From contig CAMRUG010000002.1 of the NCBI GenBank assembly GCA_947053925.1, forward strand, positions 1 to 34,460: 34,460 nt of DNA, given 5' to 3'. The position numbers and the translations under genes were made by a program. Under the pieces are notes generated by a model. It was not told the origin of the DNA, made no database searches, and was given only the letters and a program-made list of their open reading frames with translations. This stretch comes from an uncultured Clostridia bacterium. GTDB lineage: Bacteria; Bacillota; Clostridia; Christensenellales; CAG-314. Shown here piece after piece: positions 1 through 7,322 of the stretch; positions within the stretch are counted from its first letter, which is position 1, and the number at the start of each line of letters is the position of its first letter.

Positions 1-66
1 ATTTTTCTTGTCGACCTTACGCAACAAAAATTGTCGAGCCGCTGGTAAGCGATGACAATTTTTATT
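1..66 (+). repeat. Dispersed palindromic repeat, copy 1 (halves A and B)
   Basis: Half A (about 8-34) reads TTGTCG, a short variable stretch, then GCAACAAAAATTGTCGAG. Half B (about 37-62) reads CCGCTGGTAAGCGATGACAATT. The central part is palindromic, with AATTGTC at 29-35 facing GACAATT at 54-60. Nearly the same half A occurs in the opposite orientation at 20057-20091 with one mismatch, and diverged copies lie near 1629-1677, 23265-23296 and 25799-26081. This copy directly follows the stop codon of the minus-strand lipoprotein gene, so it may also act as a 3'-end hairpin. Confidence 0.7.
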
Positions 67-1069
67 TTTTTACCGTGCCTATCTTGTTAGCAACCGTGTT
101 GTCAACGATAACGTCGTAAGCAACTCTGCGACTCAATTCTCCCGCATTTTCCATAATATCTTGTATGCGTTCAAATGCGTCCTTGTCCGTTACTGGCGTA
201 GTTGTCCATACGTCTGCATTTTGATAGTTTTGAATTGCGGTAGTCAATAGGTCTAATGACGTTCCGACAAAGTGCTTTTCTACCAATTTGGCAATTTCTT
301 CGGCAGAATGGGTCAAGGCGTATTCAGTGCCTCTCCAAACGGCTCTTAAAAATTTTTCTACGTTTTCGGGGTGTTCTTTGATATATTTAGGAGTAGCCGT
401 GTAGCAGGTGTAGGGTATCTCGCCCGAATCCATACCGATAGTTGACACAATATATCCTTTGCCTTCCTTTACCAACTGGCTTGCCGCAGGTTCGAACAGG
501 GGAACTAGGTCTCCCGTGCCGCCCGTAAATGCAGGACCTAACGCGCCGAATTGAATGGAGTAGTCCATAGTGATATTTTTACCGTCAATGTAACCCTTGT
601 TGTTTAAAACATATTGCAGTATCATTGCGGGCATACCGCCTTTTCTGCCCATAAGCACCGTTTGATTTTCAATGCCCGAGTAATCGAAATTCTTGTTTTC
701 GGTGCGCGCAACCAAAAAACTGCCGTCGCGTTTTGTTAACTGACCGATTACTTTGGGGTAGTCTTTTTTGCCCTGTAAATAAACGTATATGTTGGCTTCG
801 CATCCCATAAGACCTATGTCGGCTTCGTTGGTAAGCAGCGCAGTCATAACGTTATCCGCGCCGCTGCCGTTAGTAAGTTCGATTTTTAGTCCTTCTTCTT
901 CAAAGTAACCCAAACTCATAGCCAAATATTGCGGCGTGTAAAATAAACTGTGCGTAACTTCGTTAAGTTTTATTACGTTGCCGTCGTCATTGTCGCAAGC
1001 GGCAAAGCCGAATACGGATACTGTCAGCAATAATATGACGGCAATTAAAGTAATTGCAATTTTTTTCAA
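62..1069 (-). CDS. ABC transporter substrate-binding lipoprotein (NMT1/THI5/SsuA-like)
   Basis: The product is a predicted extracytoplasmic solute receptor of an ABC importer. The N-terminus is a lipoprotein signal: two lysines, a hydrophobic stretch and a lipobox ending FAAC, with the lipidated cysteine at about residue 25. The mature part has the NMT1/SsuA pattern: an early 'FYTPQYLAMSLGYFEEEGL' segment, a 'GSGADNVMTALLTNEADIG' segment and a C-terminal helical region. This family binds nitrate, sulfonates, pyrimidine precursors and riboflavin-like compounds, and the ligand here cannot be told. I chose the TTG start at 1067-1069 because a GGAGGT ribosome binding site lies 5 bases upstream; an in-frame ATG at 1097-1099 has no such site and would put a charged stretch before the signal peptide. 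No permease or ATPase partner is visible; they would lie beyond the left edge or elsewhere. Confidence 0.85.
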   Translation of the reverse strand: MKKIAITLIAVILLLTVSVFGFAACDNDDGNVIKLNEVTHSLFYTPQYLAMSLGYFEEEGLKIELTNGSGADNVMTALLTNEADIGLMGCEANIYVYLQGKKDYPKVIGQLTKRDGSFLVARTENKNFDYSGIENQTVLMGRKGGMPAMILQYVLNNKGYIDGKNITMDYSIQFGALGPAFTGGTGDLVPLFEPAASQLVKEGKGYIVSTIGMDSGEIPYTCYTATPKYIKEHPENVEKFLRAVWRGTEYALTHSAEEIAKLVEKHFVGTSLDLLTTAIQNYQNADVWTTTPVTDKDAFERIQDIMENAGELSRRVAYDVIVDNTVANKIGTVKK

Positions 1070-1156
1070 TGTGTACCTCCGTTGTTTTGTATATAGCATA
1101 CTATGTTTTGCCGCGACAAAAATGTGATTGACGGCAGGCGTTATTGTTTAATTTGC

Positions 1157-1185
1157 TTGTCAATACAAAAAAAATATGATAAAAT
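1157..1185 (+). promoter_or_regulatory. Sigma-A type promoter of the valS T-box transcript
   Basis: TTGTCA at 1157-1162 and TAAAAT at 1180-1185 are separated by 17 bases. Transcription would start near 1192, just before the T-box stem I. No competing gene start lies between this promoter and valS. Confidence 0.6.
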
Positions 1186-1435
1186 CGGATTGTAAAAACA
1201 TTTGAGGCAAAAGGCTGTTTTATTAAACCTTTAAAGAGAGCGGACCAGGGTGAGAATTCCGCAAGGCAATGTAAAACGGTGTAGTTTGCCGACGTTGGCA
1301 AGGCGAAACGGCGACGGTATACGTCGAAAGTAGTTTTGCTCGGGTTGTTCCGTTAAAAACATCGAGAGTTTTCTGCGTTATCGTTTGTTTGACCCGCGCA
1401 TTATATTTAACAAGATAATGAATGCTTGTTTCAGC

Positions 1436-1555
1436 AAAGTCAGGATATGATGCGACGATGAGTTGCACCCTCAGAGTCCGACTGCGACGGTAAACAAATT
1501 TGCTAGCACTAAGCGTAAGCGGCTGCGTACAAATTCCGTCGCACGTTTGGTCGGA
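1436..1555 (+). repeat. 120-bp structured repeat, copy 1, inside the T-box leader
   Basis: This stretch matches 15253-15371 with about nine differences. It contains a small hairpin, GCGAC with GTTGC around GATGA, and a long stem: TCCGACTGCGACGG (1477-1490) faces CCGTCGC (1536-1542) and GGTCGGA (1549-1555). Several differences from the second copy keep pairing as G-U instead of G-C, for example GTTGC against GTCGC. That suggests selection on structure rather than on a protein; all open frames here are shadows. Confidence 0.8.
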
Positions 1556-1583
1556 AGAAAACTGAATTAAGGTGGTACAGCGA

Positions 1584-1622
1584 GACAATTCGCCCTTTAA
1601 AGGCGTTTGTCCCGTTTTTTTT
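1584..1622 (+). terminator. T-box attenuator (intrinsic terminator)
   Basis: A GC-rich hairpin with a seven-base loop is followed by an uninterrupted T tract at 1615-1622. Its left arm begins within the T-box antiterminator sequence, as expected for mutually exclusive folds. Confidence 0.85.
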
Positions 1623-1628
1623 ATTGCT

Positions 1629-1677
1629 GCCTTTCGCAATAAATATTGTCAAACCGCTTTTTAGCAATGACAATTAT
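1629..1677 (+). repeat. Dispersed palindromic repeat, copy 2
   Basis: The sequence GCCTTTCGCAATAAATATTG is followed by TCAAACCGCTTTTTAGCAATGACAATT. This matches halves A and B of the copy at the left window edge with scattered changes, and keeps the facing ATTGTC and GACAAT arms. It lies between the T-box terminator and the valS ribosome binding site, so it is in the read-through transcript. Confidence 0.6.
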
Positions 1678-1778
1678 TTCTAAAACGGACAATCGGACGG
1701 CAATGTTTTTATCGCTCATCGGTAAAAACGTCGGCAAAAGTGTAAATAAAAGGTAAAACAATAAGGAGAAAATATAAA

Positions 1779-4391
1779 ATGATTGACAAATCTTATCAGC
1801 CTAAACAGTTTGAAGGCAGTCTGTACAAGTGGTGGATGGAGCAAGGGTATTTTACCCCTAAGGCGGAAATAGGCAAACCGTATTTTTCTATGGTAACTCC
1901 GCCGCCTAATATTACCGGACAACTGCACTTGGGGCACGGTCTCGACAACGCAATACAGGATACACTTATACGTTTTAAACGTATGCAGGGGTTCAATACG
2001 CTGTGGCTTCCGGGAACAGACCACGCCAGTATTGCTACGGAAGTTAAAATTGTCGAGGCGTTAAAGAAAGAAGGTATAGATAAGCGCGACTTGGGGCGCG
2101 AAAAGTTTTTGGAGCGTGCATGGGCGTGGAAAGAAAAATACGGCGGACGAATTGTTGAGCAGTTAAAGTATTTGGGAAGCAGTTGCGACTGGTCGCGTTT
2201 GGCGTTTACTATGGACGAGCGTTGCAGTAAAGCGGTGCGCAAAGCCTTCGTTTCTATGTACAAAAAGAAACTTATTTATAGAGGCGACCGTATTATCAAC
2301 TGGTGCCCCGTTTGTAAAACCGCGTTATCCGACGCCGAAGTAGAGTATTCCGAACAGGACGGCAGTTTTTGGCATTACGGTTACACAACGCCCGACGGCA
2401 AAACTACCGTAACTTTTGCAACAACCCGTCCGGAAACAATGCTCGGCGATACTGCCGTTGCGGTAAATCCCGACGACGAACGCTACAAACATTTAGTAGG
2501 AAAAACGGTTATAGTGCCTTTTGTCAACCGCGAGATTCCCGTTATTGCCGACGAGTATGTCGATATGACGTTCGGTACCGGCGTTGTAAAAATAACCCCT
2601 GCGCACGACCCTAACGACTTTGAAGTCGGGCGCCGCCACAATCTTCCCGTTATCCGCGTGATGAACGACGACGGAACGATGAACGAAAATGCAGGCGAAT
2701 TTGCAGGACTTGACCGTTATGAAGCGCGTAAGCAAATTGTTGCAAAACTCAAACAAATGGGTGTTTTGCAAAAAGTAGAGCCGCACAAACACAATGTGGG
2801 AAGTTGCTACCGTTGTCATACTACGGTTGAACCAATCGTTTCTAAACAATGGTTTGTCAAAATGCAGCCGCTGGCAAAACCTGCCATTAAAGCAGTTAAA
2901 GACGGCGAAATCCGTTTCCATCCCGAACGTTTTGAAAAGACGTATTTTAACTGGTTGGAAAATATCCGCGATTGGTGCATTTCCCGTCAATTGTGGTGGG
3001 GACACCGTATTCCCGTTTGGTACTGCGATGACTGCGGCGAGCAGATTTGCGAAGAAACCGACCCCGCGGTATGCCCGAAATGCGGAAGCAAACATATCCG
3101 CCGCGACGAAGACGTTTTGGACACTTGGTTTTCAAGCGCTTTGTGGCCGTTTTCTACTCTCGGTTTTTGCGAAAACAGCGACGATTACAAAGCGTTCTTC
3201 CCCACAAGCGTACTTTCCTGCGGCTACGACATAATTTTCTTCTGGGTAGCGCGTATGATTTTCAGTTCGCTGTACAACACGGGCAAAGTGCCGTTTAAAG
3301 ACGTTCTAATGCACGGAATTGTCCGCGACGAACAGGGCAGGAAAATGAGCAAGTCGCTAGGCAACGGCGTTGACCCTGTAGAATTTATCGAACAATACGG
3401 GGCGGACACTTTGCGCTTCGCTTTGATAAACGGCGTGGCTAACGGTTCTGATATCCGTTTTTCTCAGGACAAAATAGACGGCACGCGCAATTTTATGAAT
3501 AAGGTTTGGAATGCCAGCCGCTTTGTTTTGATGAATTGCGAGGGAAAAACGCTTGCGGATATTTCTCAAGTAAAACTCAGTCTTGCCGACAAATGGATAC
3601 TTACAAAACTCAATCAAACGGTAAAACAAGTTACCGAACTTTTGGAAAAATTTGAACTCGGTATGGCAAGTCAGGCGTTGTATGACTTTGTATGGAGCGA
3701 GTTTTGCGATTGGTATATCGAACTCGTCAAACCTGTTTTGTACGGTTCGGACGACACCGCGCGCCGCGATACTTTGTCGGTGCTTGTGTATACTCTCGAC
3801 AAGATTTTAAAACTCCTGCACCCGTTTGCGCCCTTTATAACGGAAGAGATATACCAAAGTCTGCCTGTTCACGGCGAAAGTATTATGGTGTCTTCTTTCC
3901 CCGTGTACGACAAAAAGAACGATTATTTGAGCGACTGCAAGTTGGTAGAAGAGTTAAAGGAACTGATTGCAAAGGTTCGTAATATCCGTTCGGAATACGG
4001 CGTCGCGCCTGCAAAACGCATAAGGCTTTACGTTACCGCAACGGACAAGCGCATTAAGGAATGCGATGCCTACATTGCCAAACTTTGCGGCGTTGACGAA
4101 GTAGTGTACGCTCAGGCAAGCAAGGATGAAAAAACAGTCAAGGCGGTAACTTCCGCCGCAACTTGCGAAGTGCCTCTCGGAGACTTGGTAGACAAGGATA
4201 AGGAAATCGAGCGTATCACTAAGGAGTTGGAAAATATTACAAGCGAGATTGCCCGCGCAAGCGGAAAACTCAACAATCAGGGCTTTATTGCCAAAGCTCC
4301 TGCAAACCTTGTGGAAGCAGAGAAAGCCAAACTGGAAAAATATAAAGAATTGAAAAACCAACTCGAAACGCGCCTGTCGGAATTGCGCTGA
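1779..4391 (+). CDS. valS: Valyl-tRNA synthetase
   Basis: This cytosolic class I aminoacyl-tRNA synthetase charges tRNA-Val with valine. The 870 residues are close to the usual length. The HIGH motif appears as HLGH at residues 50-53 and KMSKS at 522-526. A CP1 editing domain lies between them, starting near residue 150. Cysteine pairs at 176/179 and 343/346, and a four-cysteine zinc ribbon at 416/419/432/435, fit the clostridial-type enzyme. The C-terminus (about 795-870) is the expected coiled-coil arm that contacts the tRNA. The start is supported by AAGGAGAAAATATAA just upstream. Expression should depend on the T-box leader. The downstream beta-lactamase-like gene begins 71 bases after the stop with no terminator seen between them, so it may be partly co-transcribed. 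Confidence 0.98.
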   Translation: MIDKSYQPKQFEGSLYKWWMEQGYFTPKAEIGKPYFSMVTPPPNITGQLHLGHGLDNAIQDTLIRFKRMQGFNTLWLPGTDHASIATEVKIVEALKKEGIDKRDLGREKFLERAWAWKEKYGGRIVEQLKYLGSSCDWSRLAFTMDERCSKAVRKAFVSMYKKKLIYRGDRIINWCPVCKTALSDAEVEYSEQDGSFWHYGYTTPDGKTTVTFATTRPETMLGDTAVAVNPDDERYKHLVGKTVIVPFVNREIPVIADEYVDMTFGTGVVKITPAHDPNDFEVGRRHNLPVIRVMNDDGTMNENAGEFAGLDRYEARKQIVAKLKQMGVLQKVEPHKHNVGSCYRCHTTVEPIVSKQWFVKMQPLAKPAIKAVKDGEIRFHPERFEKTYFNWLENIRDWCISRQLWWGHRIPVWYCDDCGEQICEETDPAVCPKCGSKHIRRDEDVLDTWFSSALWPFSTLGFCENSDDYKAFFPTSVLSCGYDIIFFWVARMIFSSLYNTGKVPFKDVLMHGIVRDEQGRKMSKSLGNGVDPVEFIEQYGADTLRFALINGVANGSDIRFSQDKIDGTRNFMNKVWNASRFVLMNCEGKTLADISQVKLSLADKWILTKLNQTVKQVTELLEKFELGMASQALYDFVWSEFCDWYIELVKPVLYGSDDTARRDTLSVLVYTLDKILKLLHPFAPFITEEIYQSLPVHGESIMVSSFPVYDKKNDYLSDCKLVEELKELIAKVRNIRSEYGVAPAKRIRLYVTATDKRIKECDAYIAKLCGVDEVVYAQASKDEKTVKAVTSAATCEVPLGDLVDKDKEIERITKELENITSEIARASGKLNNQGFIAKAPANLVEAEKAKLEKYKELKNQLETRLSELR

Positions 4392-4462
4392 AAATTATAA
4401 TGCAAGGCAATAGGCGATGTGTATTGTTAATCGTACAAAGCAGAAAGTTAGTAAGGTAAAAA

Positions 4463-5908
4463 ATGAGCGGATATAAAAAGTTGCACTCGATAAAGAAAAT
4501 ATTGTTATGTGTACTGTGTATTTTAACGGTAGTGTTTTTTGCGTGCATAAATTTTATGACGTGTGCCTTTGCGGATGACGGTACGGATATTTACGGTAAA
4601 TTGGATAATTACCTGCGTACTGTTTTTCAAAATGCGCATTTTCCTGCAATGTCGGTTACGGTAGTAGACAGTAATAAAACGCTGTATTCAAGTACTTACG
4701 GAAGTTGTCAAAGCAGTAACACGCCCTTTTTGCTAGGTTCGGTAAGCAAATCCTTTACTGCGCTTAGCGTAATGCAACTTGTCGAACAGGGTAAAATCGA
4801 CTTAAACGCAAATTTGTCCGAGTATATTCCTAACGCGACGGACGGAGACAGAATAACCGTTTTACAACTGCTCAACCATACAAGCGGACTGGGCGAGCAC
4901 CAAAACTTATATAATTACAAAATTGTCGGAAAACAGGGAGAGCATATTTACGCAAACGTAAATTATTCTCTGTTGGGAAAAATTGTCGAAGCGGTTAGCG
5001 GTGCAACTTACGGAGAATATGTAAGGGAACATATTTTTGAACCTATCGGTATGACTGACTCTTACGCGGATTTAAAAACGGCGGAAGAAAACGGTCTTAT
5101 GTACGGATACGAAAACTGGTTCGGTTTTAACGTAAAAACCGAGCACAAGTATCCGCAATCGGATAAGGCGTGGATAACCGTGCCCGCAGGTTATCTCTCT
5201 GCGTCAACTGCCGATTTAGGCAAGTATCTGCAAATGTACTTAAACGGCGGTAACGGTGTAATTTCCGCCGAAAGCATTAACTTGATGTTCTATAGCAACG
5301 TAGCGGTGGAAGCAGATATTCCGTACAAATACGGAATGGGCTGGACTCTTATAAACGAGCCGCTTAAAGAGCCTGCTCTCCGTCATAGCGGACTTTTAGA
5401 AACGGGTATGTCGGTAGTTTATATTTTGCCGCAAAGCGGAATAGGTATTGCTATTGCAATAAATACCAACGATTATTTTGTAGGCAAGGATATGTTCGAC
5501 CGCATTGACTGGGGCGTTGCTCTTATGCTTATGGGAGACGAACCTAATTTGATAGGAACTGACGAATACGCGTTAAGACACTTAATGTACGACCTTGCGT
5601 ATTTTGCAGTTTTCGCAATTTCTATATTGCCTCTTTGCCTTATTGCAATTTACAAAAAGCGTCTTTTAAAAGGTAAGTTTTGGGTAAAAATATTTTTGCT
5701 TTTACTATTGCATTTACTGTTGCCCGTGTTTATCTTATTATTGCCGCAAATCTTTTTTGCCACGCCTTTGTGGGTGGCGCAGGCTTTTGTTCCCGATATG
5801 TTCGCCGTTATTATAGCGTCTTCTGTTTTGTTGTTTTCTGGCGGAATTGTTAAAGCAGTGTTACTCTTGCGAGCAAAATTAACAGCGGGTATTTCTTGTG
5901 CCTGTTAA
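4463..5908 (+). CDS. Serine beta-lactamase/penicillin-binding-protein-like hydrolase with C-terminal membrane domain
   Basis: The protein belongs to the class C beta-lactamase-related family, which includes peptidases, esterases and lactamases acting outside the cytoplasm. A signal or anchor segment covers about residues 10-37. The catalytic SxxK is SVSK at 93-96, the second motif is YAN at 163-165, and the third, KTG-equivalent motif is HSG at 308-310. The hydrolase domain ends near 355. Three hydrophobic segments follow (about 370-393, 404-428 and 436-472), an arrangement common in clostridial members. The substrate is unknown, and resistance to beta-lactams should not be assumed from family membership. 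The ribosome binding site (AAGG) is modest. An intrinsic terminator lies 66 bases after the stop. Confidence 0.88.
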   Translation: MSGYKKLHSIKKILLCVLCILTVVFFACINFMTCAFADDGTDIYGKLDNYLRTVFQNAHFPAMSVTVVDSNKTLYSSTYGSCQSSNTPFLLGSVSKSFTALSVMQLVEQGKIDLNANLSEYIPNATDGDRITVLQLLNHTSGLGEHQNLYNYKIVGKQGEHIYANVNYSLLGKIVEAVSGATYGEYVREHIFEPIGMTDSYADLKTAEENGLMYGYENWFGFNVKTEHKYPQSDKAWITVPAGYLSASTADLGKYLQMYLNGGNGVISAESINLMFYSNVAVEADIPYKYGMGWTLINEPLKEPALRHSGLLETGMSVVYILPQSGIGIAIAINTNDYFVGKDMFDRIDWGVALMLMGDEPNLIGTDEYALRHLMYDLAYFAVFAISILPLCLIAIYKKRLLKGKFWVKIFLLLLLHLLLPVFILLLPQIFFATPLWVAQAFVPDMFAVIIASSVLLFSGGIVKAVLLLRAKLTAGISCAC

Positions 5909-5974
5909 TATTTGCGCGGACAATGCGGTAGTGCAAACTAAATTTTTGATAACGCAAACAAAAAATATTAAACG

Positions 5975-6014
5975 GACCGATAGTATTAGGTATCAGATTG
6001 CTATCGGTCTTTTT
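5975..6014 (+). terminator. Intrinsic terminator after the beta-lactamase-like gene
   Basis: GACCGATAG at 5975-5983 pairs with CTATCGGTC at 6001-6009, followed by a run of T's. It probably ends the transcript coming from valS and the beta-lactamase-like gene. Confidence 0.8.
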
Positions 6015-6092
6015 ATGTTGAAAATGCAATTGAAAATGTTGATATTGTCGATTTTTAGAGAAATTTAAACTACTATGCCAAACATAATATAT

Positions 6093-6121
6093 TAAAAACC
6101 GCCTATTTTGGGCGGTTTTAT
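6093..6121. terminator. Bidirectional terminator hairpin between convergent genes
   Basis: AAAACCGCC and GGCGGTTTT flank a short TATTTTG loop, giving A and T runs on both sides. It can stop transcription from the plus-strand gene on the left and from the minus-strand mazF on the right. Confidence 0.75.
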
Positions 6122-6145
6122 CGCAAATTTTGTATTTTCACCTAT

Positions 6146-6208
6146 GCTTTGACGGCGAAGTAACATTTTGCCGTCAGTTGCTTTTAAAGGTAATTCGCCG
6201 TCAAAAGC
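6146..6208 (-). terminator. Inverted repeat overlapping the mazF stop codon
   Basis: TTTGACGGCGAA at 6148-6159 has an exact inverted partner, TTCGCCGTCAAA, at 6194-6205. The right arm contains the TGA stop of mazF. A third related sequence, TTGCCGTCAG, lies in the loop, so alternative hairpins are possible. No strong T run follows on the minus strand, so a role in 3'-end protection is as likely as termination. Confidence 0.45.
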
Positions 6209-6539
6209 CTAGGCTTAACAGTAGAGCGTCGTTAATTTGCTGCATCATTTCAGGAGTAAGTTCGCCTATTTTTTCTTTTATACGACTTTTGTCAATTGTT
6301 CTTATTTGTTCTAACAGCACAACAGAATCCTTGGGTAGCGGCGAGTGTTCTTTGGACAATTCTATATGCGTGGGTAACTTTGCTTTGGTTAGTTTCGATG
6401 TGGTTGCGGCGGCAATTATTGTAGGACTGTATTTGTTGCCTACGTCGTTTTGTAATACGACGATAGGCCGAATACCGCCTTGTTCGCTGCCGACAACGGG
6501 ATTTAAATCTGCGTAATATATTTCTCCGCGTTTTATCAT
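6201..6539 (-). CDS. ndoA: MazF/PemK-type endoribonuclease toxin (EndoA-like)
   Basis: The 112-residue protein closely follows the Bacillus EndoA/MazF pattern: an N-terminal KRGEIYYADLNPVVGSEQGG stretch, RPIVVLQND, AKLPTH and LLEQIRTIDK. The conserved active-site arginine (R24) and threonine (T47) are present. The family cleaves mRNA at short single-stranded sites (UACAU in Bacillus, Staphylococcus-like in others); the specificity here is not known. A GAAGGAAG ribosome binding site precedes the ATG. EndoA is normally preceded by a small ribbon-helix-helix antitoxin, but I see no antitoxin-like gene in the 700 bases upstream, so this copy appears to be an orphan or has its partner elsewhere. 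Confidence 0.92.
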   Translation of the reverse strand: MIKRGEIYYADLNPVVGSEQGGIRPIVVLQNDVGNKYSPTIIAAATTSKLTKAKLPTHIELSKEHSPLPKDSVVLLEQIRTIDKSRIKEKIGELTPEMMQQINDALLLSLGF

Positions 6540-7258
6540 TGTTTTCGCTTCCTTCTTTTAGCCGCGATAACTTTTCCTGTATGTCAACAAATAACTTCCG
6601 TTCTATTTGTAGACTATGTATTTTTACGTCAAAAAGTTCTCACGCTTATGCCGTTATTATTGACCTGATTTGTAAATTTCAAACGCGCTGTAATTGGATT
6701 TTGAAATTCCTTTTCGATTTTGCGGAAGTTAGTTATTTCGCGCTGTTATTTTATTATGTAAAATGCAAGAGCGAAACGTTAATTATCATATTTACTGCTT
6801 TTTCGGAATCTTTTTATCGTAAAACAAAAATTGTCTGCTTATCGTTTTTTCCAAAAAGGTTTAGTTGCGCTTAGTTATTTATTTTGCAAATCGAAAATTA
6901 TATATTAAAAAAATTCTTACAAGACAAGTGTAAGGTAAGTCAAAATCGAATGTCATATAAACACGGCGGCAGAGTAACAAAAAAAGAAGACGGTTGTTTG
7001 CACTCGCAGAAAAAATGTCTCATTTTAGTCATCGGCGCAAACTAACGGCGCTTACGATTTAATGTCGTAAAGTAATTTTTGCAAAAATTTAATGTATTGT
7101 TAATTTACGGCTTGTTAAATATTTTCTTCTTAGTATTAACAATTTATTTCTTAATTGCTATTTACAAATTACGGCAAAAAACGCCTTAATTATTAAGCGT
7201 TTTGTTTTATTCTTCTTTACCGTGCTACCGTTTTTTAACCTAATATGTAAGCGAATTA
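6540..7258. other. Gene-poor AT-rich intergenic region
   Basis: About 720 bp between the mazF start and the lgt promoter with no convincing gene. A 31-codon open frame at 6950-7045 (plus strand, starting MSYKHGGRV) has only a weak ribosome binding site. A terminator-like hairpin occurs at 7176-7206. The open frame that covers 6539-6874 on the plus strand has low-complexity AT-driven content and no ribosome binding site. Confidence 0.5.
7176..7213 (+). terminator. Terminator-like hairpin without a recognised upstream gene
   Basis: AAAACGCCTTAAT and ATTAAGCGTTTT form a near-perfect hairpin, followed by TGTTTTATTCTTCTTT on the plus strand. No plus-strand gene was recognised upstream, so it may end a small RNA or a short unrecognised transcript. 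Confidence 0.45.
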
Positions 7259-7287
7259 TTGACACTCTTAGTTAAAGATAGTAAAAT
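7259..7287 (+). promoter_or_regulatory. Sigma-A type promoter of lgt
   Basis: TTGACA at 7259-7264 and TAAAAT at 7282-7287 are separated by 17 bases. The expected start of transcription, near 7294, leaves a leader of about 30 bases before the TTG start codon. Confidence 0.7.
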
Positions 7288-7322
7288 ATTATATTATATT
7301 TTAACACAAGAAGGTGCAACGT

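Larger units (their letters stand above)
1192..1622 (+). ncRNA. T-box riboswitch leader of valS (with an inserted structured repeat)
   Basis: The leader should sense uncharged tRNA-Val and control valS by antitermination. The 5' part has the stem I signature AGAGAGCGG followed by GGTGAGAA and a closing CCGC at about 1235-1263. The 3' part has the T-box antiterminator sequence AAGGTGGTACAGCGAG at about 1569-1584. It is followed by an intrinsic terminator, GACAATTCGCC (1584-1594) pairing with GGCGTTTGTC (1602-1611), then eight T's (1615-1622). Valine specificity is inferred from valS downstream; I could not fix the specifier codon. The region between stem I and the antiterminator, which normally holds stems II and III, contains a 120-bp repeat (1436-1555) also found beside groEL. 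Confidence 0.87.

Noticed and set aside
1101..1639. Minus-strand open frames of 66 and 138 codons in the valS leader
   Set aside because: They run antisense through the T-box, terminator and repeat, where RNA structure explains the sequence; no ribosome binding site or recognisable domain.
6540..6700. Minus-strand open stretches just upstream of mazF as a possible antitoxin
   Set aside because: The frames lack a start codon and stop repeatedly; no ribbon-helix-helix pattern seen, and one that looks protein-like runs out of frame with the toxin.
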